From contig CM033123.1 of the NCBI GenBank assembly GCA_019321725.1, positions 14,930,925 to 14,994,924 on the forward strand: 64,000 nt of DNA, read 5' to 3'. The notes under the pieces are model-generated. The model saw only the letters and a list, made by a program, of their open reading frames with translations. It was not told where the DNA came from and did not search any database. The stretch comes from Paulownia fortunei (lineage: Eukaryota > Streptophyta > Magnoliopsida > Lamiales > Paulowniaceae). A program made the translations under genes and the position numbers. Every line of letters starts with the position of its first letter. Positions within the stretch are counted from its first letter, which is position 1. Shown here in pieces: positions 34,851 to 48,112 of this stretch.

Positions 34851-37223
34851 TCCACCACCCTAAAAATAGATTATTTATTACACATAATCGTTTCACTTAG
34901 TGCTAAGTATATATTTAACGTTACAGAAAGTTTAGAGTGGGATACTTGCCTGGTCAATGTGTATATATAAGTTGGCCTCAAAAGTCTTGCAGACGATCTA
35001 TTCAGATGGATGATTTTGGTTGTGTTGTAAAATATGCAATTGGATATCATGTATATATATAAATCCATATAATAGAGATTGTATTTTAAATTAAATTTGT
35101 ATCCAATCAGAAATATTTTTAAGTTCCATTCTTTTGAATCAATCATGACTATATCTTATTCACATTATTGAATAACTATTAAAATTATTGTCTAAGTCTT
35201 GTTACATAAGAAAGAATGCCAATACAATTAAAAATCTAATTTTACCTAAATTAAAGAATTAATATTTAACTCAAATATAAACATATTCTTATTAGTTGGA
35301 CACAGTTTAACATGTTTATACTTGATTCAATATTTTGTTGAGAACTAATCATGGATTCGAGATGAATTTTTGAATTATTCATAACCAGAAAGATTAATTT
35401 TATATAAAAGGATAAAGTATTTTTGGATGAAAAGTGTGTTAAAAGTAAAATCAAAGGACTGCAAAGAGTTAAATCTGATTTTAAGAGGCTAAATGTTGAT
35501 TCCACTCTAGTCATGATTTGACGGTTCACATGCATGGTCTTGGTCTAACAATGACTCTTTCCAAACTTAATGTACTAAATTCATGGTTAGAACGCGCACC
35601 CTCATTGACGGGACATTAAGTCAAGTCTTTGTATTCTCAATCATTGTACACCACTTCATTTGTCTTAAATTAGATGTTGTTATTATTTTTTCAAAATTAT
35701 ATTTCATTTTCTAAAATATTTTTTAATTATCTTTAAATTAAAATTAAAATAAAATATAATTTTTAAAATTCGATAATCAAACAAAATTAAACAATACCGT
35801 GTTTGGCTTCTTTCAATTTATTTATATCCCTAGTCAGAATGAAAAAGTATGGTTACTTAAGATACTATGGCATTGCTATTGCCATAATTTTCCACCTTAA
35901 TTAATTATCAATACTCACTAAAATTGGTATTATTGGTCTTAGCTCTTATAAACGAAGGGTTTGAATCCTGCCTTTCTTCCATGGAGGTGCTCGTTTGGTC
36001 GAACCAAACTGAATGAAATCAAAATTATGGTTGGTCAAAATATTAAATCAAAAATCAAATCAAATTTATTAATTTGTTTTGGTTATAATTGAATTTTTTG
36101 TCGATTTTTTGTTTTGGTTTTTGGTTAATTTGATTTTTACAAAAAAATAAATAAAAATAGATAAAAAATAAATAATAGAATTTAAAATATATTTTTATTG
36201 ATTATTTATAGTTTGAATGAGAAAAACATAAAAATAGTATAAAATAAATAACAGGTACAAAAATATAAATTTTAACATAAAAATAGTATAAAATAAATAA
36301 TAAGTATACAAATATAATATCAAAATTATATAAGTATATAAAAATATTAATTTGATTATTTATTTTTGGTTCGATTCGATTAACTGAAATAAAAAAGCGA
36401 AATCGAACTGAAAATCAAAATTTTAAAAAATAAAAAATAAAAAACCAAATAAAAAATTTCAGTTTTGATTTCGGTGCAAATTGACATTTTGTTTTTATTT
36501 CGATTCGGTCGATTAATCAAATTATGAACACTCTTATTCTTTTCCTTTCCAAGTTCGAGGATTTTAATTTTTTTTCAAAATATATATATAATATAACACA
36601 ATAACATAACAAATGAGGTGGGAGAAATGATAATAATGAAATCGGAGAAAAAAATTGAGGAAAGTAGAAATGAGATGGCATGCAAATAAGGTGGTAGAAT
36701 CCGATAGCATTAACATTTTGGGAATTAATTGTAGAATTTAGGATAGTATCATTTAATTTAATCAAACCCAATTATAAATGGACAAAATAGAAATTATGTA
36801 AATGTCCTTAAACATGTGATTTATTGAATTGAATTGAGAAAAATTGTACCTTTCGTCCCATATGATTGGGGTTTTTGCATGTTCTGCCCCGAATTTTATT
36901 GGTTCAACAAACTTTAGTCCCCAAATTCAAAAATTTATGTACATTTGATCCTTTTTCAGCCCTTTCATTAAAAAATTAATCGGTGGTCGTTAGAGTTTGT
37001 TTTTCTATCATTTCTCTTATTCTTTTTCTTCCGATTTTTGTTTTCCTCCATTTTTTTTTTTATCTATTTTGTTTTTCTATTCTTTTCCCTTTCTATTTTC
37101 TTTCCTCTTTTTCTAGATTATGCACAGTAACTTTTTTATATTATCATTTTAATGAATAATAAACTTTAGAAGTCCATTCTCCAAATATGCGAACGTTACT
37201 ATACTTTTTATAATTGCAAAATA
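34851..37223. repeat. Upstream duplication unit X1, next to the intact chitinase
   Basis: Starts TCCACCACCCTAAAAATA, about 190 bases upstream of the chitinase ATG, and ends TTTATAATTGCAAAATATCC. It repeats head-to-tail as X2 (37,224-41,122). Compared with X2 it lacks about 1.7 kb (the equivalent of roughly 38,160-39,825), cutting a dispersed repeat in two at about 35,740. It contains a 'TTCGGTT' repeat at about 35,990-36,530 and a pyrimidine tract at 36,990-37,120. No gene. Confidence 0.85.
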
Positions 37224-40200
37224 TCCACCACCCTAAAAATAAATTATTTATTACATGTAATCGTTTCACTTAGTGCTAAGTATATATTAAATTTTACAGA
37301 AAAAAGAAAGTTTAGAGTGGGATATTGGCCTGGTCAATGTATATATATATATATATATATATAAGTTGGCCTCAAAAGTCTTATAGAAGATCAATTCAGA
37401 TGGATCATTATTTTAAATCAAACACAACTATTCGTTACTCAACTATTAGAATTATTTACACAAAATTTATTTGGAAGAAATGAATGACACGTTGCCTATG
37501 TCTTATTACAGATTGTGAATATAATTAAGAATCTGATTTCACCTAAATTAAGAAATTAACATCCAACTTAAATATGAATATCCATTAAACCATAGATCCA
37601 ATATGTTGAACATAGTTTAATATGTTAAAACTTGGTTCAGTGATTCGTTGAGAACTGCTCATGCGTTCGGGGATCAATTTTTAAATTATCCATAATCAGA
37701 AAGATTAATTTTAAATAAAAAATAAAATATTTTGAATGGAAAGTGTGTTAAAAGTAAAATGGAAGCCCTATAAATTGTTTAAAATTGGAGAACTCAAAGG
37801 ACTGCAAAGAATTAAATCTAATTTAAAAAGCTAAATGTTGATTCCACTCTAGTCAGAATTTGACAGTTCACATGCAGGGTCTTGGTCTAACAATGACTCT
37901 TTCCAAACATAATGGACCAAATTCATGCTTAGAACGCGCACCCTCATTGACTGGACTATAAACTCGGGTCTTTTTTTTTTTTTTTTTTTATAACCCAGAT
38001 TTTTAGCTTGCACTAGATTAATTCTGAACCTCCTATATAAATTCGGGTCTTTGTTTGTATTCTCAATCGTTATACACCACTGCATTTGTCTTAAATTTAT
38101 TATTGTTATTTTCTTAAATTCTAAATTAATTTTTTTTAACAATCTCTAAATTAAAATAATGATATGAAATCATTAATATATTATCTATATAAAAAGTAAT
38201 ATTATGAAAACATAATTTCTTTTTTATTGTTATTAAAACTTCATGACGAATCAAATTAAACTCGTATTTTGTAATGTGTTTGATTCCATTTAAATATTTT
38301 TATTTTATTATGAATTCTTGAAAATTTAAATTAAAATCATAGTGCGGAAGTGGTTTGGAATGGAATTTATCCGAACCACACCACACTGCTCTTAATTTAA
38401 AATTTTAGTCTAGTTCTATTAATTAATTATTTTTTGAAAAATAATGGATATAAATGTATAGATAATATCAAGTTTAAACTATACGTGTATGTGAAAATAA
38501 AAGAAAAATATTTGCATAATTTGTGAAAATTAATTTAATTAACAAAAATATGTATATTTAGTCATATTATCTATAATTCATAGTTGAAATTGAATTTACA
38601 TGATATATATGGTCTTAAAAAGTATTTTTTTTTCTATTTTTACTTTATTATTTTTATTAGTTAAAACCTCCCATAGCCGCTCAAAATTATTACTTTATTT
38701 TATTTAACAAAACTACAATTTAAAATTATGTTTAATAAAACTGCACGTTGTAATTCAATTTAAAATTAATAAAAAAATAAAAAATAATACAAAAAATGGA
38801 ACCATAATCACCCCAATCAAGAAGCAGGCAGATTCAGTTGTCTTCTTTCTTAAAATTAAAATATTTGTGCCCGTAAGAATTTTGATTTTGGGTTGTCTTC
38901 GTTAGTATCTCAATAATTCCCTTGTAACGTCAGAAAAGAAATGTCATCGTAGTTAACAATTACTAACCATTAATTTTTCAAAAGAATAATTTTGAACCCT
39001 AAAATGGCTCCAGTGAAGAATATTTAGCTCTGAGTCCCACCTATGTATAGTTATTTGTCTATTTTTAACAGTAGTTGGTTAATTAATTATAATTTATTGA
39101 TAATTACAAAACTTAGTTGCTAATTAATTTTTAATAATTGATATTCTTGATATAATGATATATATTCAATTGATTCACTAAAAATGAAAAAAACAAAAAA
39201 GGAAAAAAGAAACGACTCAAATTATTAATCTTCCTCTTTTCTTGTTCTTCACAGTTTCACACTAGCGCTGAAAAAGTCCTCCAAAGAATGTGTGATACAA
39301 CATATTCCTCAATAATTGCATTTAATGTACAAAAGGTAGAGACAAATTAGTGCATTAATAATTATAATCAATAGGTTATCAAAAATCCAGATTATTTGCT
39401 TATCTACTCTCTTTTTAAATACATTTAATTGTTTTGAAGTTTATTCGATTGAGAAAAATATTTATTCTATGTTTCTTGATTGAGAATAATAACTTTGAAG
39501 TTTTTGGATTTTGCCAGAATTTTAGGATTGAAAACTAAATTAAGGTACTCAATACTCGACTGGTTAAAAATTCAAAAATTCGTTAAAAATAAGATTGTTA
39601 AAAAATTCATCAAGTTACAAATTCGTTTAACATTGGTTTGTTAACTTAACAAACCAATGTTTAATACATTTATTCGTTCAAATCGACTGGAACTCAACTT
39701 AATTAGTAAAAAATAAAAAAATATGTGTAAAAAAATCAAGTTATTTAAACTTAATTCGTATTCGACTCAATTAAAATTCGTTTTAACTCAATTTGATTAA
39801 TAATTAAATTAAATTTAAATATAATTTTTAAAGTTCGATAAAAATAAAACAAACTTGAACAATAAGATTTTTGGCTTGATTTTATTTTTTTACATCCCTA
39901 GTCAGAATGAAAAGGTATCATTCCTCAAGATACTATTACCCAAAATTTTCACCTTAATTAATTATCAATACTCACTAGGAGTGCTATTAATTGGTCTCAA
40001 CTCTTATAAATGAAAGGTTTGAATCCTACCTTCCACCTCTAATGGTGCTCACTTGGTTCTTAAATTAAAAATCAAATCGAATTAATTAGTTTATTTCAAT
40101 TATAACTGATTTTTTTTTATTTGTCAGTATGATTTTTGATTAATTGGATTTTTTTAAAAAAATAAAAAATAGATAAAAATTAAATAATAGAATTAGAAAT

Positions 40201-41122
40201 ATATTTTTTATTTATTATTTATAGTTTGGATGAGAAAAACATAAAAAAAGTATAAAAATAAATAACAAGTACAAAAATATATTTTTTAACATAAAAATAA
40301 TATAAAATAAATAATAAGTATAAAAATATAATATCAAAATTATATATTTAAATATATAAAAATAGTAATTCAATTTTCGATTCAGTTCGATTAACTAAAA
40401 CCAAAAACCGAAATTGAACTCAAAACTAAAATTTTGAAAAATCAAAAATAAAAAATTTTGATTCGATTTCGGTGAAAATCAAAATTTTAATTTTGGTTTG
40501 ATTCGATCGATTAATTAAATTATGAGCACCCCTATTTTTTTCCTTCTCATGTTTTACGATCTGATTTTTTAAAAAATATATATATAATATAGCACAATAA
40601 CATAACAAATGAGGTGGGGGAGGATGATATCAAATGATAATAATGAAATGGGAGAAAAAAATGAGGAAAGTGGAAATGAGGGCATGCAAATGAGGTGGTA
40701 GAATGGGGCCCATGGCATTAACATTTTTGGAATTAATTGTAGAATTTAGAATAGTATCATTTAATTTAATTAAACCCAATAATATATGTGTAAAATAGAA
40801 ATTATTTCTTTGTCCTCAAAATGTGATTTGTTGAAATGAATTGAGAAAAATTGTACTTTTCGTCTCATATGATTGGGGTTTTGCATATTTTGCCCCGAAT
40901 TGTATTGGTTTTAACAAATTTTAGTGCCAAAATTCAAAAAATTATGTACATTTGATCCTTTCCTCCATTTTTTTTTATCTATTTTGTTTTCTATTTTTTT
41001 CGTCTTTTTCTAGATTATGTACAGCAAATTTTTAAAATTGTCATGTTAATGAATAATAAAATTTAGAAGTCGATTCTCAAAATATATAGACGTTACTATA
41101 TTTTTTATAATTGCAAAAGTTC
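37224..41122. repeat. Upstream duplication unit X2
   Basis: Head-to-tail partner of X1. It opens with the same promoter-distal sequence (CCACCACCCTAAAAATAAA, CGTTTCACTTAGTGCTAAGT) and closes with TTTATAATTGCAAAAGTTCC. It carries no chitinase coding sequence. It includes an (AT)n run at about 37,341-37,362, a poly-T run at about 37,972-37,989, the full 'CTCGACTCG' repeat (39,540-39,905) and a 'TTCGGTT' repeat (40,050-40,530). Confidence 0.85.
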
Positions 41123-42290
41123 CTACTCCCTGAAGTCTAATTATCCCATATGTGCATCAGTATTAGATGATAAACTGATAAGTCATTTGTTTCAAAATGT
41201 TTTAAGTACCATTTTTTCATAACAGAATTTAGTATTTTGTGAAGATGTGTAATGTACTTTTTGTAAATTTCCCAAAATTTTCAAAAAAATTGCCCAAATT
41301 GGTGCCAAAATTTACCTATGTTGGAAATTGGTTTCGAACTTTATTTTTTATTAAACTTTAATCAATTATTTAAATGAGTTTTAATTAATAAAAATAAAGA
41401 ATATTTGGCTTCATGTAATTTAAACAGTGTGTAATAATATATTATATTTAATTTTTTAAAATTAATTTTAGTTGAATGAGAAAGTAAAACAAAAAATAAA
41501 TTATTTAAAAGATCTGAATTGTTGAATTAAAAAAATTGTGAGAAAATGAAAAATCATCGATCCCATATTAAATTTTCGAAAGGCTTGATATCATTTTATA
41601 TAGGTCAAATTAGTTACTTGCTTTTATGCTTATATTTTAGTAGGTAGGAATGACACTGGAAAGATTTGAGATAAAACTCCCTCAACAAAAAAAGCAAACT
41701 CATGACACCCCCTTCCTCTCCCCCCACCTCCGACCCAAAATCCAGCGAAAACAAGCGAGTTCAACCCTTTTGACCCGCCACACCGCAAATATACAACTGA
41801 AAATTTGGCAAATTCCAAAATTTCATTTTCTGGGCCTGAAATTAGAGGAATGATGAATGTAGGAACTGGTGAAGGCAAAAAACTGAAGGCGACTGTCCTT
41901 GGTTGGGTTGAAGGTGTTGATGGTGGCAATGGCTGAGGTAGCGAATGGATCTGGAAAGCTAATGAGATGGTTGAAATCAGAACATAAATGAAAGGAACGA
42001 AAAGTAAAAGATGACTAAGAATGAAATCAGAAGACAAAAGAAAGAAAATAAACGAAAGAAAAAATGGAAGGAGACTTGAAGAGAAGAGACCGAAAGATGG
42101 GTATAAAGAAAGAGAAGAAACCGAATTGAAAGAAGTCTGGGAAAGAGAATGAAGGAGAGTGAGGATAAAAGATACAAGGAAAAAGGAACAAAAAAAATGG
42201 GAACAAGGAAGTTAGGAAAAGGGCAAAACTAATTTAGTACATAAGGGCGGGTTTAGCAAAATCCATAACCCACCTTGGACCCAACCAGAT
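41123..42290. other. Gene-free DNA with a purine-rich tract
   Basis: AT-rich to about 41,640. Then comes a block whose minus strand reads as a 135-codon frame (41,630-42,037) without a recognisable family. A plus-strand GAA/AAAG purine tract follows to about 42,220. I regard the frame as chance or a captured gene scrap. Confidence 0.45.
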
Positions 42291-42295
42291 CTAAT

Positions 42296-45200
42296 TAGGG
42301 GTGATCATGGACAATCAGATCTAGTTCATAATTGATTTGTGGTCAATGGGTCAAAATCATTTAATCACGAGTCAATGGGTACGGATTGATGGGTTCAACT
42401 CATAAACGACCGTGGGTTCAAAGATCAATTATGAGTTGAGTTTCCTCAATCTATAACCTTCGTGTTTATCTTTTTTCTTTTTTAAAAAAAAAGAAGTCAT
42501 TACCAACGTTCAAACACTTCTCCATCCCTCCAATTAACTTTCAATTATCTTATTAACTCAATTCTCTTGACACTCAATTGTAAATTATTAATATTATTTC
42601 AATTATTTCATTAAATTATTTTCATATTCATTTTCTTCATTTTCATTCATTCTTTAATTTCATATTTTATACTTTCATCATTTTTAAAAAATAACCGACT
42701 CAAACAACAGAGATAAGGAAAAGATGCCTATTACCGATAAGCAACTTAGGTTCAATATGGATTATGAGGTAGAGTTGAGTAATAAAAAGCAAGTCACTTA
42801 TTTATTACTCAATAAATAATGAGTGATGTTAGTATTCGATCTAATCCATCTCTCAAATCTTTCATTTTTATCAATTATTTTAATAAAATGACACTTCCGA
42901 ATTAAAAGATGCAAACAAAGTGTAAGTATTGCTCGCAATCTTACAAATCTCAATTCGGAGGCGATTATAGCTCCTTAACAAGACATATGGAGAAGAAACT
43001 CAAATACCATAATTTGCATCTTCCGACGTCAGTGGAGGTAATGATTTTTTTTATTTAAATATAATAATATTAGATATAAAGAAAATTTAGCTATATTTGT
43101 TTCTATTGAACATCTTAATTTTAGTTTTGCAAATAATTTTTTTTAATGAGTTAATTCAAACAACATATAATCTTATGTCTAAAGGTATTTCACGAACCAC
43201 ACTAACGTGTCATATAAAACAATTATATAATAAAACTAAAATGAGTTAAAAGAAATATTAAACAATGTAAATAATAAAAAAAAATTATGTAGTGATATTT
43301 GGAGTGACAATCGGCAAATACATTCATATATGGATATTACATATCATTAGATTGATGATTTTTGGACTATTCAAAAAAGATTACTTGCATTTAGAGTTTT
43401 TGATGATTCACACATAGTTGCAAATATGTATTTCACAAGTTATATTTTTAATATTAAAAACATATAATTTAGCTAATAATTTTTTTTAATATCATTTAAT
43501 AATACTACAATTAATAATACTAGTATTAATGATCTTAAAACTACATGTCAACTATCAATTGATGGTAAAAAATTTCATGTTAGATGTATGTGTCATATTT
43601 TAAATTTATATGTACAAGATGGCTTAAGAGTTTTAAATAATCAACTTAAACTTATTAAGCACATATTTTCTTATTCATGGACATGTTCACACATTAATAG
43701 ACAATAATTTAGATTTTGTAATGTCAACGATATAAGGCTTAAAAAAATTTCACGGGATGTTCCATCCCATTGGAATTCAACATATAGATTATTAGAAGAA
43801 TCAGTTAACTATAAAGTTTTATTATATAATTTTTTTTTATAAACTGTTACTACTCCTTTCCATTTATATTCATACCATTGGACAATATATGAAAAAATTT
43901 ATAATATTTTAAAAAATTTAATGATACTACCTTACAATTATCTAGTATTTATTCCCCAACTTCTCATACAGTATTATTAAATTCTTGTAATGTTGTATCA
44001 ATTTTACATAATAACATTAACTCTGAAAATAAAAATTTAGTAAATTATGATTTATCAACACAATGTAAATGGAAAAAATATTATTTTAAAATTCCAAAAA
44101 TTATTTTAATTATTGTTGTTCTTGACCCTGGGCTTAAATTAATTAGTTTACAATATGTTAATAATTTATTATAATATTTTAAGATGTATTGAAAATGATT
44201 ATATTACAAATATATAAAATATTATATTTAAAATTAGAACACTTTTAATGAATTTTATAATGAATATAGTCGAAAATATGGCTCATAAACAACTTAATTT
44301 GAAATACAAATAACTAATTGTCGTAGGTTTAGGCTTATAACGACACAACTTTTACTTAGGGAACAGATTAAACATCCAAAAGGATCCTCAAGTTCCACTA
44401 GGAACTTGAGAGTTATTTTAATATTTCATTTGAGTTTAATGGAATAAATTGTGCTGGAGAGTTTGACATTTTGCGATGGTGGTCACAAAAGGAACAAACT
44501 TACCTACTTTTGTCCGTGATGGCGAAAGAGATAATTGCTTCACCCACCTCAACTGTTGCAGTGGAGCAATTCTTACAGTGCGGAATGTAATATATTAAGT
44601 GAGAAATACTCAATCTTGTCTTCTAAAAATTTAGTAGGCCAAGCATGTCTGATGATTAGATCAAGGCCTCTATATAAAGATATGGTTAGTCGGATTTGGA
44701 GAAAGATCAAGAGGAAGACACAAACGGAGTGACGATGGGAACGGATGGTAGTGATTGAACCAAGTAACTCCTAAGGTAAGAAGGGTTAAAAGGTTAGAAA
44801 ACTACATGGGTTTTGATTCATCTATACCCTAATTTATACGTAGGCAATTTAAATTTAAGTTCAACCTCTTTTTTATTTTTAAAATTATTTTTTATTACAT
44901 AATTTAAATTTTAGCTAATATATATATTTTTTTAAGTTTAAGTACAAATTTTTTATTGAGAAGTTTAAGTACAAATTTTTTATTGATAAGTTTATACTTT
45001 AAGACTTCAAATTGAGTATTTTTTTATTTGTTAAGTTTATTATAATTAGAATATTTAATAATTTAAATTTTAGATAATAATTTTTTTTCAAATTTAAGTT
45101 AAATTTTTTCATTAAGTTCAAAAATTAACAATATTTCTTTTTTAAATTTATGTTTAAAAATTTCATTCAAATTTAAGTTTTAGACTTCAAGATATTTTTT

Positions 45201-45500
45201 TTTGTTTTTAAAAATTTATAATTTCATAGAATTAATGTTTAGTTAAGAAATAATAATTTTTCAAAACATAAGTCAAAATATTTTTTTTTAAAAAAATCAA
45301 GGGTCGGACCCAAACCCGGAGGTTAACCTAGTCTGGAACCAAAATTGGTCCATTCCTGGACCCGAACCGTAACCGGCAAGGTCCATAACGATCAAGGGTG
45401 GGGATTTCCAGACCCTTGAAATCAACGGTTCTGACCCAAAATCATCGGTTCTAGACCCATCGTTGGGTCTAAGTCTAATTATTATAGACCCGTTCCTTGC
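42296..45500 (+). mobile_element. Dead hAT transposon (approximate limits)
   Basis: Contains a ruined hAT transposase (42,909-44,731). The left part opens with TAGGGGTGATCATGGAC, a hAT-like end, followed by GGGTTCA/TGGGTCA-type subterminal words. The right side (45,300-45,500) is rich in GGACCC/ACCCGAACC words, as in hAT subterminal regions. I could not pair a right terminal repeat or a target duplication, so the limits are estimates. Confidence 0.55.
42909..44731 (+). pseudogene. hAT-family transposase pseudogene with BED zinc finger
   Basis: Broken frames in family order. First is a BED finger (CKYCSQSYKSQFGGDYSS, then LTRHMEK; 42,915-43,020). Next come the catalytic-region landmarks CSDIWSDNRQ and FWTIQKRLLAFRVFDD (about 43,280-43,410), KFHVRCMCHILNLYVQDGLR (about 43,570-43,630) and DVPSHWNSTYRLLEESVNYK (43,757-43,815). 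VVLDPGLKL follows at about 44,120. The C-terminal dimerisation region is FDILRWWSQKEQTYLLLSVM, then IIASPTSTVAVEQF (about 44,463-44,580), matching the hAT pattern ending STVASE. Many stops make it inactive. It could once have mobilised short hAT elements such as those at 27.6 and 45.6 kb, but that is only inferred. Confidence 0.9.
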
Positions 45501-45633
45501 CCCCTTCTCATTTAATTTGCAAAATTTGACCTCATTCGGGCGAGTCCAAAATGGGTCCAGGACATACCTGGATCTATTGTCATTTCTACTATTAGGTTTG
45601 GACCAAAATCTAAAAATATATTAACATCTTAGT

Positions 45634-46524
45634 TAGGGGTGGGCATTCTAATTTAGGTTCAGATTTAACCCGTCTGGCTTTTTAAAAAAAATATCAAGTA
45701 TTAGGTATACAATACTCAATATTAAATAAATAAGTTGGGTTTGGATACTAATTTTACTACCTGAATATTCGATCGGGTATCCGATTATTTTTTTTTTTTT
45801 TTAAAAAAGAAAAAGCGAACAAAATAGAAAAAAAGACCTAAGGCTTTTGTTGTTCATTTTTATCTACCTATTCTCTTTCTTCAATCTTCAATTCACAGCT
45901 TACACCTCAACTTTCATCCATTTATAACTTTCACCCTAGAGGTAACTGCGCCGGCTCCTGCATCATCCCCCGAGTTGCATCATCATTGTTCATTGATGGC
46001 TACAACATCGCCGTGGTTTCTTTCATCTTTAGATCTATGCTCAGAATCTAAAGTTTTTTGAGAATTTCTACGTACTTAAAGTGGAATGTGTGTAGTTTTT
46101 ACTATCAGGGACTTATGGAGTTGATTTGTGTTTGTGTAGATTTGCTTGGTTTGGTGATTATTTTCTAATGGAATTTCATTTGGAGATTTGTGTTGGATAA
46201 AAAATAATAATAATAAGGAGGGGGGGGAAGGAATTTAGGAATAAATAAAGAAAAAAGATAGAAAAAGAAGAAGATGGGAAAGAGGAAACCACAAAGAAAG
46301 AAAGAAAAAAAAAGAAGATGAAGGAGATGAGAAACACGAAGAAAGAAAGATGACTCTATCTGCATAGCTATTTTTTTAAAAAAATAAAAATAAAAAACTA
46401 TATAAAAAAATAAAACTCGAAATATCAAGTACATGACATGTTGGATACCTAAATATATTAGGTTGGTGTTGGATACTCGATCCAAAATACCCAAACCCGA
46501 GGCATCGACCGATGCCCACTCCTA
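45634..46524. mobile_element. Non-autonomous hAT-like element (891 bp) with 8-bp target duplication
   Basis: Ends TAGGGGTGGGCATTC and the reverse complement TAGGAGTGGGCATCG pair with one mismatch over 13 bases. Flanks ATCTTAGT (45,626-45,633) and ATCCTAGT (46,525-46,532) match 7 of 8. Subterminal regions share GATCGGGTATCC and GGTGTTGGATACTCGAT motifs with the element at 27,576-28,455. The middle (about 45,850-46,160) is higher in GC, includes CTGCGCCGGCTCCTGCATCA, and looks unlike the ends, possibly captured host sequence. Confidence 0.85.
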
Positions 46525-46532
46525 ATCCTAGT

Positions 46533-48110
46533 GGGTTTAGACCATAGTATTTCTACACGACCGCATGTGTAGCTATACATATCATTTAATACAAAATAAC
46601 TTAATTTTTTTTTTATAAATTTTTAATTTATTTCTTCCAAGTATTGCTCAGCATATGACACGTGGAACCAATCAACTATTATTTTACACTATTTAGTTGT
46701 TGCTGTGTGTAATCATGAAAATTACATATACATTTACTTTTTTGTTACTGTGACATTTAATTGCATTGATGAAGATATTTTTTATAAGATTCCCTTTTTT
46801 TTTTTTTTCTTATTTTCAGGTGAAACAGTTGAAGATGATTATAGAATAAATTTTCTAACTAAAAAGTTGGATATGGGACAAAGTTTGGAAGAGCCTTTAA
46901 ATTGCAGGATTAAAAATGCAATTTTCTCTAACTTTTAAACCCTACATTTAAGGCAATAGCGTAGACTTACACAGAATTATAAAAAAATAAATACATAGAA
47001 TTATCACTTTTTCAAGTTTCATCGATGTTTAATCAAACCGAATACTTAAAATTGGGATGAAAGAGAATTTTTTTATCAAACTACTTATTACTACAATTTC
47101 AAAATATCTTACAGAAAAAAATTAGAATAACAGTAATTTACCACTCCTCCAGTGCCCAAGTACTTATATTAATTTTTAATTGACTAAGCACAGTTTGCGT
47201 GATCAACTATAAATTTCACTACTCAGTTCGTTTGGTAAAATTGCAGTATTCGTCCTAGATAATGGGGGCATGCATATATTGTCGTCAACTTTACATAGTC
47301 AATGAATTTAGTCTCCAATTGGTTTTTTTCTAAACCTACAGACCGAAAAATTGACAGAATGGCGCATGTGAGGAGCGTGTGGCCATTAGTTTTGTCAAAT
47401 ACATGTTAATGGCAAATAACTAGTTGGGAGGTTGTTGGGAAAGCTAGGTAAAATCTAATAGCTAATAAATGATGCTCAATGCAAGAGTTAGATTTTTTTG
47501 TCGCTAAGTTATGCACTCATGTTCATAGAATCTCAAGAATAGTCTTCAAAATACAACAAACAAACTAAATATTTTGAACTATCTTAAAATATTGAAAGTG
47601 AGAAAAGTAGTGCAGCGATAAGAATGAATGAAATCTATAGACAAACACAATTATTGAAGATTTAGCGTTGATGGATGTCTATTCTTTTTTACAATTTATG
47701 CTGACTGGACAGACATATCTATTTAGTTGTAGTTGATTGTAACACATTTTTTCATACAATAAGCAGCTAACTGAACAAATACGTATTTTTGAATTGTTAG
47801 CAAATGATTGGTGTCAACCGTTCATACAAAATATACCTTTGAATTGATAAAAAAAAAAAAAATAGTATTATTTTCATATTAATTTTAATAAATTTAATTA
47901 AATTGGATATTGCAAGGTAAATTTAATTTATTCCCAATACACATTATTTCATAATAAAATAGTCCTCATTATTGAATCAAATGTGTCAGGTCTTGTTATA
48001 TTTTTATTCATTGTGATTCTTTTATTGGAATGTTTAGTTCGATAAATTAATGAGTCTAATCCAAAAAGAATTAGCAAAAACGATTTGGTTTATTAGCTGT
48101 AATTCTTTTT
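46533..48110. other. AT-rich intergenic DNA, nothing recognised
   Basis: No coding motif, RNA gene or bounded element is visible. The short plus-strand frame at 46,705-46,938 has no family signature. Confidence 0.5.
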
Positions 48111-48112
48111 AG

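Noticed and set aside
28794..37362. (AT)n runs as regulatory or structural signals
   Set aside because: Ordinary microsatellites, common in AT-rich plant DNA.
41630..42037. Minus-strand 135-codon frame with a hydrophobic start
   Set aside because: Compositionally biased DNA next to a purine tract, with no conserved motif; could be a gene scrap but is not supportable.
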